Below, one piece after another: positions 8,472 to 16,796 of a DNA stretch of 64,000 bases. The stretch lies in NCBI RefSeq assembly GCF_023062595.1, contig NZ_JALLAN010000017.1, positions 30,595 through 94,594 on the forward strand. Direction: 5' to 3'. The translations under genes were made by a program, and so were the position numbers. A model generated the notes under the pieces. That model saw only the letters and a list, made by a program, of their open reading frames with translations. It ran no database searches and was not told where the DNA came from. Each line of letters begins with the position of its first letter. Position 1 is the first letter of the stretch. The stretch comes from Arthrobacter rhizosphaerae. GTDB taxonomy: Bacteria > Actinomycetota > Actinomycetes > Actinomycetales > Micrococcaceae.

Positions 8472-9025
8472 CGCTTTCAACACCAGAGCGGAGAGTTCTC
8501 GCCACCTTCACCTCCGAACAGTGGAGCGGGAGGCCAGGCCAGCACGTGTTCGGTCGACTCATCGGAAACGGCCTGATGGGCCTGGTTGTGTGTTTACTCC
8601 TGATGATTCCCGTTCCTTTTCTCAGGAACCCCGTGGCGCTGATTCTATTTGCCGCCGTATTTGCAATTCTTTTCACAACTGTGTCGCTCAGAACCAAATT
8701 CTCGAGTGAAAACCTGTTCCTCCAGGAACTGACAGCTGACGTGAACGAGACCATCCTCCAGCTCACCGGCAACCCAAAGGACCAGCTCTCAGTCGGAGAT
8801 TTTCAGGAGCTGATCGAGACCGGGAACAGACTCCCGCTGACCATCAACGGGCTCTCAGGAATTGACCTCCGCGTCATCCAGAAACGCACGCAGCAGGCTC
8901 AGGAACCTGCTGTAAGGATGGATGCAAAAGTCACCACGACAACCCGTGTGGTCCTGACCATCACTCCTCCCGATTACGGGATTGAGAGCTTCGACCGGTT
9001 ACTCGCTGCCGCCAAAGATATGTGA
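8468..9025 (+). CDS. Hypothetical membrane protein coupled to the coiled-coil gene
   Basis: 185 residues. Two closely spaced hydrophobic segments at about residues 33-75 (LMGLVVCLLLMIPVPFL, then ALILFAAVFAILFTT) form a hairpin, followed by a soluble C-terminal domain of about 110 residues. It is translationally coupled to 7929-8471. Its last 27 bases overlap the 3' end of the convergent gene at 8999. Function unknown. Confidence 0.62.
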   Translation: MTLSTPERRVLATFTSEQWSGRPGQHVFGRLIGNGLMGLVVCLLLMIPVPFLRNPVALILFAAVFAILFTTVSLRTKFSSENLFLQELTADVNETILQLTGNPKDQLSVGDFQELIETGNRLPLTINGLSGIDLRVIQKRTQQAQEPAVRMDAKVTTTTRVVLTITPPDYGIESFDRLLAAAKDM

Positions 9026-9667
9026 ACGGTTCTCACGGCCCCGTAGGATCAGGGCCGCCCCGGTGGCAAATCCAACTAAATACACGAACAGGGGAGGAAT
9101 GTCGCCGGTACCAGCCAACACTCCGGCGAAGGCTGCCGCACCTCCCAGATTCAGCCAGCCCGGCCAACGAGGGATTCCCGAACCAGAATCTCTGCGCTTC
9201 TCCCTAAGCAGGGCGCCACCAAGGGCCGCCATCCCAGCCAGGCTCGACCACATATACGCGTGGAATGGCCACAAAGGCTGGTGCCCCAAGGCAAAGCCCT
9301 CGGGGTCGTTGAATCTGGCAGACAGATCCACCAGAAAGGCACCAGCTCCAGCAGCCAGGAGAACTGTGCCGGCAACGGCCAGCCGCCGCCCGGGCGGGCG
9401 ATCCAGCCCGTGCAGCCCTCTGTCCTCGCCCCAATGCCGGGCAAGCATGGCCACACCGACAGGCAGCACGATTGTTCCCGCTCCGAGGAACGCCAGCTCC
9501 GCCCTCCACTGAACGGGGTCCGCCAGCAAGATCTCCAACTTGCGCTGCGGTTCCCGTTCTACATAAACGCGGGAGACAGGCATAAAAGCACCCGTCAGAA
9601 AGGACGCAGAGCCTGCAACCATGACAGCTCCCGCCGCTCTGATACCTCCACGGATTCGCCGATTCAT
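8999..9667 (-). CDS. Hypothetical multi-pass membrane protein
   Basis: About 222 residues if started at MNRRIRG (9667); a longer frame to 9706 exists but adds an unlikely Cys/Arg-rich leader. Six or so hydrophobic segments are spread along the protein (AVMVAGSASFLTGAF, LAVAGTVLLAAGAGAFLV, LVGFATGAALILRG). It overlaps tail-to-tail with the gene ending at 9025. No family recognised. Confidence 0.65.
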   Translation of the reverse strand: MNRRIRGGIRAAGAVMVAGSASFLTGAFMPVSRVYVEREPQRKLEILLADPVQWRAELAFLGAGTIVLPVGVAMLARHWGEDRGLHGLDRPPGRRLAVAGTVLLAAGAGAFLVDLSARFNDPEGFALGHQPLWPFHAYMWSSLAGMAALGGALLREKRRDSGSGIPRWPGWLNLGGAAAFAGVLAGTGDIPPLFVYLVGFATGAALILRGRENRSHIFGGSE

Positions 9668-9832
9668 GCAACAACGGTAGGCCTGGTATCTGGCCGGGAC
9701 AAGCACTTTGGGGCACTGCCTCGGGAAGCTAGCTGCTCGTCGTCGTTCGCGTCATCATCGTCCTGCTGGCGGGCAGGACGGGTTACGGGATACAGCGCCG
9801 CTGATGCAGATTGGCCCACCGATTGTCGGGGA

Positions 9833-10192
9833 TCAGTCGGGCAGCATCAATATCAGGACGTGCATGTCCTCAGTTCCGGTAGCGCGGCTGACGTGGCCTT
9901 TCCCGGCAGTGTCCTCAGCAAAGAGGACGGTACCCGCTATCAACTCCCTGGTCTCGCCGTCGCTGGCGGTCATCTCCCCGGAACCCGAAAGGTACACAGC
10001 CACTAGCCGCCTCGGAACAGGGTGCCAGTCCCCATGCCAGCCGGGATGGACACGCTCGAAGCTGAACTCCGCGGCAGCTTGCGACGGCGAGAGAAGGACA
10101 GGTGGCGCGGGCGGGACAAAGTGGTGGCCTGTTGCAACCTGGTCAAGGGCGCGTTGCTCGGAGGAATAGCCTGGTTGGGATAATGGAAGCAT
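9833..10192 (-). CDS. Small cupin-domain protein
   Basis: 119 residues. The core reads as one cupin barrel: GWHGDWHPVPRR supplies metal-site histidines, and LSGSGEMTASDGETREL and GTVLFAEDTAGKGH give the second conserved cupin motif. Probably a metal-binding small-molecule enzyme or sensor. Its ATG overlaps the ATG of the divergent gene at 10191, leaving no room for separate promoters at these starts, so one of the two may start further in. Confidence 0.72.
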   Translation of the reverse strand: MLPLSQPGYSSEQRALDQVATGHHFVPPAPPVLLSPSQAAAEFSFERVHPGWHGDWHPVPRRLVAVYLSGSGEMTASDGETRELIAGTVLFAEDTAGKGHVSRATGTEDMHVLILMLPD

Positions 10193-10505
10193 GACCGATC
10201 AGGATCAGGAACGGGACCCCTGGGAGGAGTTCGACCGGCTTAAGCCCGCCGCTCCCGACCGTGTGCCAGGCTACCCCGGCGGCGAGCCGCTGGGCTTTGG
10301 CTTCCGGACCGGTGTGCGGAGCGCACGGGTGGCCTTTGGCTTCGCCGTCTACGCGCTGGCCCTTGGAACCGCGCTGGTCCTCACCGGCGTCGTCGTCTTC
10401 ATTACCCAGGGCCAGTGGCTGCTGCTCGGACTTATGGTGCTGATCGAAGCCGTCTTCGTCTTTGGCTTCATCCGGCTCGTCAAGCAGGCCCGTAATCGCC
10501 ACTGA
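10191..10505 (+). CDS. Small membrane protein, two TM helices
   Basis: 104 residues. An acidic N-terminal tail of about 45 residues is followed by two hydrophobic segments (VYALALGTALVLTGVVVF and LLLGLMVLIEAVFVFGFI). No family recognised. The start codon overlaps that of the divergent cupin gene. A GGAAG element lies directly before the ATG. Confidence 0.65.
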   Translation: MTDQDQERDPWEEFDRLKPAAPDRVPGYPGGEPLGFGFRTGVRSARVAFGFAVYALALGTALVLTGVVVFITQGQWLLLGLMVLIEAVFVFGFIRLVKQARNRH

Positions 10506-10551
10506 CCCAAGCCGTCAGCCCTAGCGGCCTTCTCGCTCACTTGGGTATCGC

Positions 10552-10995
10552 TCAGCCGGGTGTCGCTGAATGCGCTCTGCGCTCGAGCGCGTCTTTGATG
10601 TGGTGCATGTTGGCGGCCTCGTCGCGTCGCGCGACAAATAGAAAGATGGGGAATAGGAGCCTGAACCAGCCGTGCGGGCGCGGCCTGAACTCTGCGTCGA
10701 GGCGGGTTCCTTCCTGGACCGGTTCGAGGCGGCAGGTGAAGGTAACCTCAAGCGGTCCGCCGTTATGCATCGTCCAGGTGCGTGGCCGGTCATAGGCGAC
10801 GGTCTCCATCTCAATAAGCGGGCTGCCCTTCCACCGCGCCCGGTACCTGGTGCCGAGGCCGGCAGGCCCATCGGTAACCTTCTCCATCACCGTGCACTTC
10901 GGGTTCCACTCCAGCTCAGCGCGGTGGTCGGACAGGTAGTCGAACGCCTCCTCACGCGTGCACTGGATCACGACCGAGTTATTGATGACTGACAT
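10552..10995 (-). CDS. SRPBCC family protein
   Basis: 147 residues from ATG 10995, seven bases after AAAGGAG. START-like pattern: VVIQCTREEAFDYL opening strand-helix, GLGTRYRARWKG middle strands, FTCRLEPVQEGTRLD late strands and a C-terminal helix. Such proteins bind a hydrophobic ligand in a helix-grip pocket; the ligand is unknown. It is divergent from a TetR gene with a shared operator at 11031-11056, so TetR probably controls both. Paralogous in style to the broken gene at 4607-5055. Confidence 0.85.
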   Translation of the reverse strand: MSVINNSVVIQCTREEAFDYLSDHRAELEWNPKCTVMEKVTDGPAGLGTRYRARWKGSPLIEMETVAYDRPRTWTMHNGGPLEVTFTCRLEPVQEGTRLDAEFRPRPHGWFRLLFPIFLFVARRDEAANMHHIKDALERRAHSATPG

Positions 10996-11030
10996 CGGAG
11001 CTCCTTTTGGCAGACTTTGCTCACTAAAGG

Positions 11031-11056
11031 GTCCACTAGTGGTTCCTCTAGTAGAC
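11031..11056. promoter_or_regulatory. Inverted-repeat operator between TetR and SRPBCC genes
   Basis: GTCCACTAG at 11031-11039 pairs with CTAGTAGAC at 11048-11056 with one mismatch and an 8-bp spacer. A perfect CCACTAGTGG palindrome lies inside the left half. The position between divergent tetR and SRPBCC genes fits a TetR dimer site. A TAGACT -10-like hexamer at 11052-11057 places tetR transcription start at or near its GTG. Confidence 0.65.
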
Positions 11057-11064
11057 TGCTGGTT

Positions 11065-11757
11065 GTGACCCAAGTCAAGCCCCCCATAAAGCAGACTCGC
11101 GCGGAGCGGGCCAAGGAGACCCGAGGACGCATGGTCGCCTCGGCCCGCGAGATGTTCGTCTCCCAGGGGTACGCCGCCACCACGATGGAGCAGATCGCGG
11201 CCACGGCCGGTGTCGCCGTCCAGACGGTCTACTACACGTTCCGGACAAAGGGGCAGCTGCTCTGCGAGGTCGTCGAGGTAACGGCTGCAGGAGAGGAGGA
11301 CCCGGCCCCCGTCATTCAGCGCCCCTGGGCGCAGGCGATGCTGTCGGCCACCTCTGCGCAACGCGTACTGGCGCTCGGCGTCGAGCACGGCACCGCCATC
11401 TTCGAGCACGTAGCTCCGCTGTGGCCCGCGGTCCGGGCCGCCACGGAGGCCGACAGCTACGTCGAGCAGTACTGGCGCAATGTCACTGCAGGCCGCCGGG
11501 CGGGCCAGGCCAGGATCATCGACCGGCTCGCCGAGCTGGGCGCACTGCGCCCGGACCTCGACCGCCAGCGAGCTACGGACGTCGTCGTCCTCCTGATCGG
11601 TCACCAGGTCTTCAGCGAGCTGGTCCAGGACTCCGGGTGGAGCGTTCCCGAGTACAAGGCCTGGCTGTTCCGGACCCTCGTCCAACAACTCCTGAAGCGG
11701 ACCCGGCTCGAGGTGCAAGCGGTCGACGACCTCTCATTCGCGGCGCACTTATCCTGA
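11065..11757 (+). CDS. TetR/AcrR family transcriptional regulator
   Basis: About 230 residues from GTG 11065, chosen because the longer ATG form at 11017 would put the operator inside the coding region. The N-terminal HTH is typical: ARE MFVSQGYAATTMEQIA, then AGVAVQTVYYTF and KGQLL. The C-terminal ligand domain is unassigned. Close spacing between a -10-like hexamer and GTG suggests a leaderless message. It probably represses the divergent SRPBCC gene and itself. Confidence 0.88.
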   Translation: MTQVKPPIKQTRAERAKETRGRMVASAREMFVSQGYAATTMEQIAATAGVAVQTVYYTFRTKGQLLCEVVEVTAAGEEDPAPVIQRPWAQAMLSATSAQRVLALGVEHGTAIFEHVAPLWPAVRAATEADSYVEQYWRNVTAGRRAGQARIIDRLAELGALRPDLDRQRATDVVVLLIGHQVFSELVQDSGWSVPEYKAWLFRTLVQQLLKRTRLEVQAVDDLSFAAHLS

Positions 11758-11894
11758 CCGACCTTGGGGGTGAACCCATTTCTTAGAGCACGAGTTGAAT
11801 TCACCAGTCTCTTCCGCCGCTGGAGGCTCTACTCCACACTGGTTGAACCGGCTCCCCTGGTGGTGGGGTCGAAATCATAGGGTGATGGGCCGAA

Positions 11895-12302
11895 ATGAGG
11901 AAGGTTATGCGGAAGGCGCGTATCGCGGCTGTGTTGACATGGATCTATGCCGCGGGGTTCGGTGTCCCGGCGGTTCCGGTCAGCGTCTACCTCCTCCAGC
12001 ATGGGGAACTGCCGATGTTCATGGACCTATTCCCGATGTATGGGGGGCCATGGGATGTTATGGAAGACCGAGCCTTCGTCACGCTGCTCATCGCGTTCTT
12101 CGTCGTACTCCTGGCCGCGGCATGGGTGGCCTGGCTGGCTTGGAAGGGACTCAGGGCCGGTGTGGTGCTCGGACTAGCCCTCCTACCCGTGGAAGCGGTT
12201 TTCTGGTTTGGCTTCGCACTACCGGTTCCATGGTTGTTCGGTGCCGCACGCGTCCTGCTATATGCCCTCGCCTTGAGGTCCCTTCACCAGAAGCCCGGCT
12301 AG
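11895..12302 (+). CDS. Hypothetical membrane protein
   Basis: 135 residues with four hydrophobic stretches (VLTWIYAAGFGVPAVPVSV, FVTLLIAFFVVLLAAAWVAW, AGVVLGLALLPVEAVFWFGF, LFGAARVLLYALAL). No recognised family. It lies after the TetR gene with a 137-bp gap, and its 3' end overlaps the convergent gene at 12299 by four bases. Confidence 0.6.
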   Translation: MRKVMRKARIAAVLTWIYAAGFGVPAVPVSVYLLQHGELPMFMDLFPMYGGPWDVMEDRAFVTLLIAFFVVLLAAAWVAWLAWKGLRAGVVLGLALLPVEAVFWFGFALPVPWLFGAARVLLYALALRSLHQKPG

Positions 12303-13552
12303 CTCTTGGCCGTGGTTGCAATCCTGGGAGTCCTGCCCACCGGTTTCATTTCGGCGGTGATCCGCAGGGCATCCGCAAATGTAGCTCCGTCCAGCCGCTC
12401 CACCACGCGCTTTGCCTGACGGATCACACGCTTGGTCCGCCCTTGCGCATTCTCGGCCAGGGCATCAAAAACGGTGTTCAGGCGTTTCTGTGACTGCCGG
12501 CCGATCTCGGCCGTCCCGTCCTCAAGCCAGATGCCGACGTCGTCCAGCAGCCCATAGAGCGCATCCTGCACTTCCGGCCGTTCCTCCGCCAGCATGGCAA
12601 GCGCCGGGCTCGCAGCGGCAAATTCGCCCCACCACGCGCCAAGCCCCGGATTCCCGCGGAAGCCATCTTCCCGGAAGACCCGCATGGCGTCGAAGCTTTT
12701 GGCCTGGGACTCCCCCTGCTGGGCCTTGTTGCCTTGGGCCTTGTTGTCTTGGGCCTTGTTGCCGGCACTGAAGGAGAAGATCGATTCGAGATTGCAGTCC
12801 ACATCCGGGAAGCCGAGGAACAGACCGTCAATCTCCCAGTCCCCGTCCCCCGATTCATCCCCGGACCAGCGCCTGTTGATGGTGATGGCCGGCGTGGCCA
12901 CGAGTTGATCGCTGGTGGTGGTGAACGCTTCCGTACCAATGGTGTCATCGTTGTCGCCGAATGTTCCGTACCAGATGAGCTGCCAGCCGGACATGGCGTT
13001 CTTGACTGCCGCCTTGACCGATGTGGCAGCGGAAGCCTTGACCACATCGATCTGTTCCTTGATCTGCTGGGGCGTGGGTGCCGCCAGGGCATGCTGAAAA
13101 CTGGCGACGACTTTCACGACGGCGAGGTGAACGGCATCCACGAAGGCCGTGTACCCGGTGTTGGCCAGGTGGTCCGGCCACCCATCTTCCTCCATCAGCG
13201 CCACAACGACACCTGCTATGGCAGGTAAATCGTCCTCGCCGAGCAGGGCGCGCAGGCCGGCGTCGTTGATCGGTATGGGTTTAAGTTTCGTGGTCCAAGT
13301 GCCCACGGCTTCTGGCACCGGAACGACATTCCCGGCGTCCACGTCGGTGTTGCCCAGGTTTCCGTGGCTGCCGTTGCTGGAGACGATCGTGGGTGAACCG
13401 ATGAGCCCGGATCCGGCTAGGACGGCGAAATTGTCCCCGTCAACTTTGAAGAACACAGTCCAGATATATGGTTCTGCATTTCCCCAACCGTCGCCTTCGT
13501 CGTGGCAATGCACTTCCTGCAGCAAGACTTCCAAATTCTGAGTGGCACGCAT
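12299..13552 (-). CDS. Hypothetical soluble protein, third gene of a Cys-rich cluster
   Basis: About 417 residues from ATG 13552; a TTG at 13579 would overlap the upstream gene. The N-terminal domain opens with an acidic aromatic motif, HCHDEGDGWGNAEPY, followed by a beta-rich WTVFFKVDGDNF. Near the middle a small NKAQ tetrapeptide repeat (NKAQDNKAQGNKAQ) acts as a linker. A helical C-terminal domain ends it. No signal peptide or membrane segment. Family not recognised. It is co-directional and nearly overlapping with the two genes upstream. Confidence 0.65.
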   Translation of the reverse strand: MRATQNLEVLLQEVHCHDEGDGWGNAEPYIWTVFFKVDGDNFAVLAGSGLIGSPTIVSSNGSHGNLGNTDVDAGNVVPVPEAVGTWTTKLKPIPINDAGLRALLGEDDLPAIAGVVVALMEEDGWPDHLANTGYTAFVDAVHLAVVKVVASFQHALAAPTPQQIKEQIDVVKASAATSVKAAVKNAMSGWQLIWYGTFGDNDDTIGTEAFTTTSDQLVATPAITINRRWSGDESGDGDWEIDGLFLGFPDVDCNLESIFSFSAGNKAQDNKAQGNKAQQGESQAKSFDAMRVFREDGFRGNPGLGAWWGEFAAASPALAMLAEERPEVQDALYGLLDDVGIWLEDGTAEIGRQSQKRLNTVFDALAENAQGRTKRVIRQAKRVVERLDGATFADALRITAEMKPVGRTPRIATTAKS

Positions 13553-13556
13553 GGAA

Positions 13557-13976
13557 TTACTTGGAACTTTCGTCGCCAAGCATTGGCTGCTCTTTTTCGC
13601 CCGGTAACGGACGGTGCACGGGACGGCGGATTTGGCGCCGGGCGGTCGATTGAATGTGCGGCAATTCTGCGGTTACTGTCAGTCCGGATACCGCCGTGCC
13701 CTCACAACGGCCGGAGGAACTCAACTGGCTGGTGAAGCACATTGTTCCGGGACCGTATTGCGTACTGCCGAAGATGCCGAAGGAAAAGGCCCACCACGTG
13801 TAGAGCGTTCCGTTTTCACAGCCTTTGAGGTGGCTGGCCAGTCCGTAGCCGGTTTCTTCAACCCAACTGAAGTCATAGCACCACTTGGTCACCTGGCGGG
13901 TGCAGGTATCGAACCACTCCCATGGCCAACCGCCAGGGCACCAATAAGTCTCCGTTACCACTACTTGCTGCGGCAT
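13557..13976 (-). CDS. Small Cys- and Trp-rich hypothetical protein
   Basis: 139 residues from ATG 13976, five bases after AGGAGG. Six Cys (WCPGG, DTCTR, KWCYD, KGCENG, TMCFTS, GRCEG) and about eight Trp lie in the first 100 residues, followed by a basic, proline-containing tail. No secretion signal is seen. The pattern suggests disulfides or a metal site. It ends just before the start of the 12299-13552 gene and probably shares its message. Confidence 0.62.
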   Translation of the reverse strand: MPQQVVVTETYWCPGGWPWEWFDTCTRQVTKWCYDFSWVEETGYGLASHLKGCENGTLYTWWAFSFGIFGSTQYGPGTMCFTSQLSSSGRCEGTAVSGLTVTAELPHIQSTARRQIRRPVHRPLPGEKEQPMLGDESSK

Positions 13977-14049
13977 GGCCGCCTCCTGACACTCCGCCGG
14001 CGGCTTGGGGGCAGGCCGGCATCCCGGCACGCCGGGTAATGCGGGTTAA

Positions 14050-14277
14050 TTAGGACCGGTTCCGTTTCCGGAACCGCGGCAGGCGGAAGAGCCTGTTAAG
14101 GAGGGCTGCCCGTTGTTCGCAGCCACTGCACGGTGGGATTCCGGCCAAGGTTGTCAGGTCTTTGACCGCGTCACCCAATCCGATGGTGTCAGCATCGTTT
14201 ATCCAAAAAGGGGTTATGCGCCGATCCTGCCAATGACGTGAGCGCAGGGGCCATTCCTGAAATTGATTCTGGACCAT
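14050..14277 (-). CDS. Small protein with CxxC motif
   Basis: 75 residues from ATG 14277, with AAGGGA about 7 bases upstream. The C-terminal half carries LAGIPPCSGCEQRAALLNRL, a CxxC followed by an amphipathic helix and a basic tail. This arrangement recurs in small phage and bacterial proteins I cannot name. It is the first gene of the minus-strand cluster 14277-12299. Confidence 0.55.
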   Translation of the reverse strand: MVQNQFQEWPLRSRHWQDRRITPFWINDADTIGLGDAVKDLTTLAGIPPCSGCEQRAALLNRLFRLPRFRKRNRS

Positions 14278-14656
14278 TACCAATCCCTTTTGGATTTGCT
14301 TGGCAGAGTATCTTGGCCTTTCCGGCCACCTGCCTACGCTTCAATATCTTCCTCGCCGCCCGACCCGCGGTCAATGGTTTTTAAGGTATTTACTAAAGTC
14401 GTTGTAGACTCTTGTTTTCGCGCATTGCCGGGCTCCATGGTGACTCCACGTCCCTTGCAGGGTGAACACCGCCAAAGCCGCCGCCAAGCCATGACTCCCC
14501 CAACCAGGCGGGTGTTCCGGTCACCCTTGCCAAGTGTCCCTGATCACCGTCTCCAAGGAGGGAGAAAGCGCAAAAATCCGGTAAAATTTATGGAGGAATT
14601 GTTCGGCCAGCAGCGCCCGGTTCCAACCCCTCCCCCTTGAATGGAACCCCTCCCCC
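14278..14656. other. Intergenic region between the Cys-rich cluster and MFS gene
   Basis: 379 bases without a supportable gene. The right end has an AT-rich GTAAAATTTAT stretch at about 14580 that could serve as a -10 region for the MFS gene. A direct repeat of AACCCCTCCCCC follows at about 14625 and 14645, immediately before its ATG. No Shine-Dalgarno sequence is visible. Confidence 0.4.
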
Positions 14657-15928
14657 ATGTCCTCCGCGATTTCCGCGCCGGTGTCCCAGCGTTTCCCGCT
14701 GGCCGCCATGATGGTCCTGGCCACCATCGCCTTCACCGCTATCACCACCGAACTTCTCCCGTCCGGCCTGCTCCCCCAGATCAGTACCGGCCTGAACGTG
14801 TCCGAACCGGTAGCCGGCTACCTCGCCGCCGCCTACGCCGCCGTCATCGTGGTGACCGTGGTGCCCGCCGCGCGGTTGCTGGGCAAAGTTCCGAAGCGTC
14901 CGCTGCTCGTAGCGCTCGTCCTCACGTTCGCCCTCAGCAACGCCCTGGTGGGCCTCGCCCCCAACTTCACCGCAGCGATGGGAGCCCGGCTGGTGGGTGG
15001 CCTGGCCCACGGACTGCTCTGGACCACCATGGCCCCCTACGTCACACGGGTGGTACCGGCCCACAAGGTAGGCAAAGCCCTGGCGATTGTCTTCAGCGGC
15101 AACAGCCTGGGCCTGGCCATCGGAGCTCCAATCGGCACCGCCCTGGGTGGCTTCCTCGGCTGGCGCGCGGCCTTCCTGTTCCTCGGCGGCTTCAGCCTGC
15201 TGCTCGCCGTCCTCGCCTTCTGGCTGCTGCCTTCCGTCCGGCGCGCCGCCGGCGAGGCCCGCCCCTCCCTGCGCAAAGCCATCGCCCAGCCCGGCGTGAA
15301 GCCCATAGCCATCGCCTGGCCGCTGATGATCCTGGCGCACTTCGCGCTCTTCACCTACATCGCCCCGTTCATCCGCGACGCCGGCCTACCCGACTACTCC
15401 ATCAGCCTCGCCCTCACCGTCCTCGGTGTCTCCGGCCTGCTCGGCATCTGGATCGCAGGCCTCACCGTTGATTCCCACCCCCGACGTTCGCTCCTGATTA
15501 CGACGGCGGCAGTCGCCGTCTCGATGCTCCTGTTGCCGTTTGTGGGTAGCAACCTGCCATTTGCCCTGGTGCTGATGACCGTGTGGGGCGCAGGACTGGG
15601 AGCCATCGGCATCTACAACCAGTCGGCAATCCTCCGGGCCGGCCGCGAGAACAAGGATGCTGCCAACGGCCTCACGGTCCTGACCATCCAGATGGGCATC
15701 ACCATCGGTGCCCTCTACGGCTCCGCGGCTCTGGTGGTAGCAGGTCCGCTCTTGGTGCCCCCTGCCGCAGCAATCCCGGTCATCGCCGCCCTGCTCGTCA
15801 CCTGGGGTGGCAAGACGGCCGCATACCCACCCGGCCCACGGGAATCAGTGTGGAAGAGGCCACGGCCGGTCGAGGACACCGTCACTGTCCAGCGCACCGA
15901 AGCCACGGGCCGCCGTCGTACTTCCTAG
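14657..15928 (+). CDS. MFS transporter, DHA1/sugar-efflux-like
   Basis: 423 residues, 12 predicted helices. It begins with TAITTELLPSGLLPQI, the pattern of the AraJ/YdhP branch, followed by motif A-like LLGKVPKRPLLVALV and RLVGGLAHGLLW. Usually exports small sugars or drugs. A 112-bp diverged copy of its central segment (from 15326) is present at 38251-38362. The last codons contain the 14-mer GCCGCCGTCGTACT, which recurs after two other plus-strand units. Confidence 0.9.
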   Translation: MSSAISAPVSQRFPLAAMMVLATIAFTAITTELLPSGLLPQISTGLNVSEPVAGYLAAAYAAVIVVTVVPAARLLGKVPKRPLLVALVLTFALSNALVGLAPNFTAAMGARLVGGLAHGLLWTTMAPYVTRVVPAHKVGKALAIVFSGNSLGLAIGAPIGTALGGFLGWRAAFLFLGGFSLLLAVLAFWLLPSVRRAAGEARPSLRKAIAQPGVKPIAIAWPLMILAHFALFTYIAPFIRDAGLPDYSISLALTVLGVSGLLGIWIAGLTVDSHPRRSLLITTAAVAVSMLLLPFVGSNLPFALVLMTVWGAGLGAIGIYNQSAILRAGRENKDAANGLTVLTIQMGITIGALYGSAALVVAGPLLVPPAAAIPVIAALLVTWGGKTAAYPPGPRESVWKRPRPVEDTVTVQRTEATGRRRTS

Positions 15929-15964
15929 CAAAAGAGCAGCGATGGGGACTCACCGAGGCCCGGC

Positions 15965-16744
15965 CTACAACCTCCGTTGCCTGAACATCGGGAACAGCTC
16001 CCGCACCCGGGCCACCGCCTCAAGTGAGACATCCACTGGACGAACCCCGGGCTCCAGCCCAAGGTCAGCTTCAACCACTCCCATTGGATCAACCAGAACG
16101 CTCCGCCCCACCGAGACCGGCGGCGTCTGACACACCCCGGCCACATACACGCTGTTCTCGATGGCCCGCGCCGCGTTCAAGGCCAGCCACTGCTCCGTCT
16201 TGTGGGTGCCCGGCACCCAGGACGAGCAGACCAGCAGAACCTGCGCGCCGGCGTCGGCCAGTGACCTGGCCAGCTCCGGGAACCGGAGGTCGTAGCAGGT
16301 CATAAGGCCGAACCGCATTCCCCCGTGGTCGAACACCACCGGAGCGGTGGACGGACCCGGTTTGATGAACGTCGATTCCCCGAAGCCCTGCGCATCGAAG
16401 AGGTGGATCTTCCGGTAGAAGGCCAACTGGTCCCCGTCGGGGCCGAATGCCACCAGGGTGTTGTGCGCCTTGCCATGCTCGTCCGAGGTTTCCACGACGC
16501 CCGCCACCAGCGCGATGCGGTGGCGGCGGGCTGTGCTGGCGAGCTCCTGGCAGACGGGACCGTCGAGCGGCTCGGCCACCTCGGGGAACGTCGCGTCCAC
16601 CTTCTTCTTCTCGTACGTGGCGTATTCCGGGAAGGCGACCAGCCCGGCGCCGTCGCGCGCAGCCTGGGCGGCGAACCGGTCCATCGCGGCCAGGTTGGCC
16701 TGGATGTCGGTGCCGGACTCCAGCTGCCCAAGCGCTATCCTCAC
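15965..16744 (-). CDS. Carbon-nitrogen hydrolase (nitrilase superfamily), omega-amidase-like
   Basis: 259 residues, the standard length. The catalytic triad is clear: E40 in VAFPEY, K112 in YRKIHLFDA and C150 in MTCYDLRFPE. The IHLFDA context is typical of the Nit2/omega-amidase and deaminated-glutathione-amidase branch. It lies 52 bp after an amino-acid permease and downstream of a second nitrilase, forming a three-gene unit that would import and hydrolyse amide or nitrile nitrogen compounds. Confidence 0.92.
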   Translation of the reverse strand: MRIALGQLESGTDIQANLAAMDRFAAQAARDGAGLVAFPEYATYEKKKVDATFPEVAEPLDGPVCQELASTARRHRIALVAGVVETSDEHGKAHNTLVAFGPDGDQLAFYRKIHLFDAQGFGESTFIKPGPSTAPVVFDHGGMRFGLMTCYDLRFPELARSLADAGAQVLLVCSSWVPGTHKTEQWLALNAARAIENSVYVAGVCQTPPVSVGRSVLVDPMGVVEADLGLEPGVRPVDVSLEAVARVRELFPMFRQRRL

Positions 16745-16796
16745 GGCTGCTCCTCCCTCACGTCATGCGCCAACCTAGGTCAAGCGGAACCCAGGC

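Noticed and set aside
9752..9769. 18-base identity to the MFS gene near 3631 (CATCATCGTCCTGCTGGC)
   Set aside because: Flanks do not match and the codons are common in GC-rich membrane genes, so chance is possible.
10996..11718. Long minus-strand extension upstream of the SRPBCC gene
   Set aside because: It is antisense to the TetR gene. The real SRPBCC start at 10995 has a strong ribosome site.
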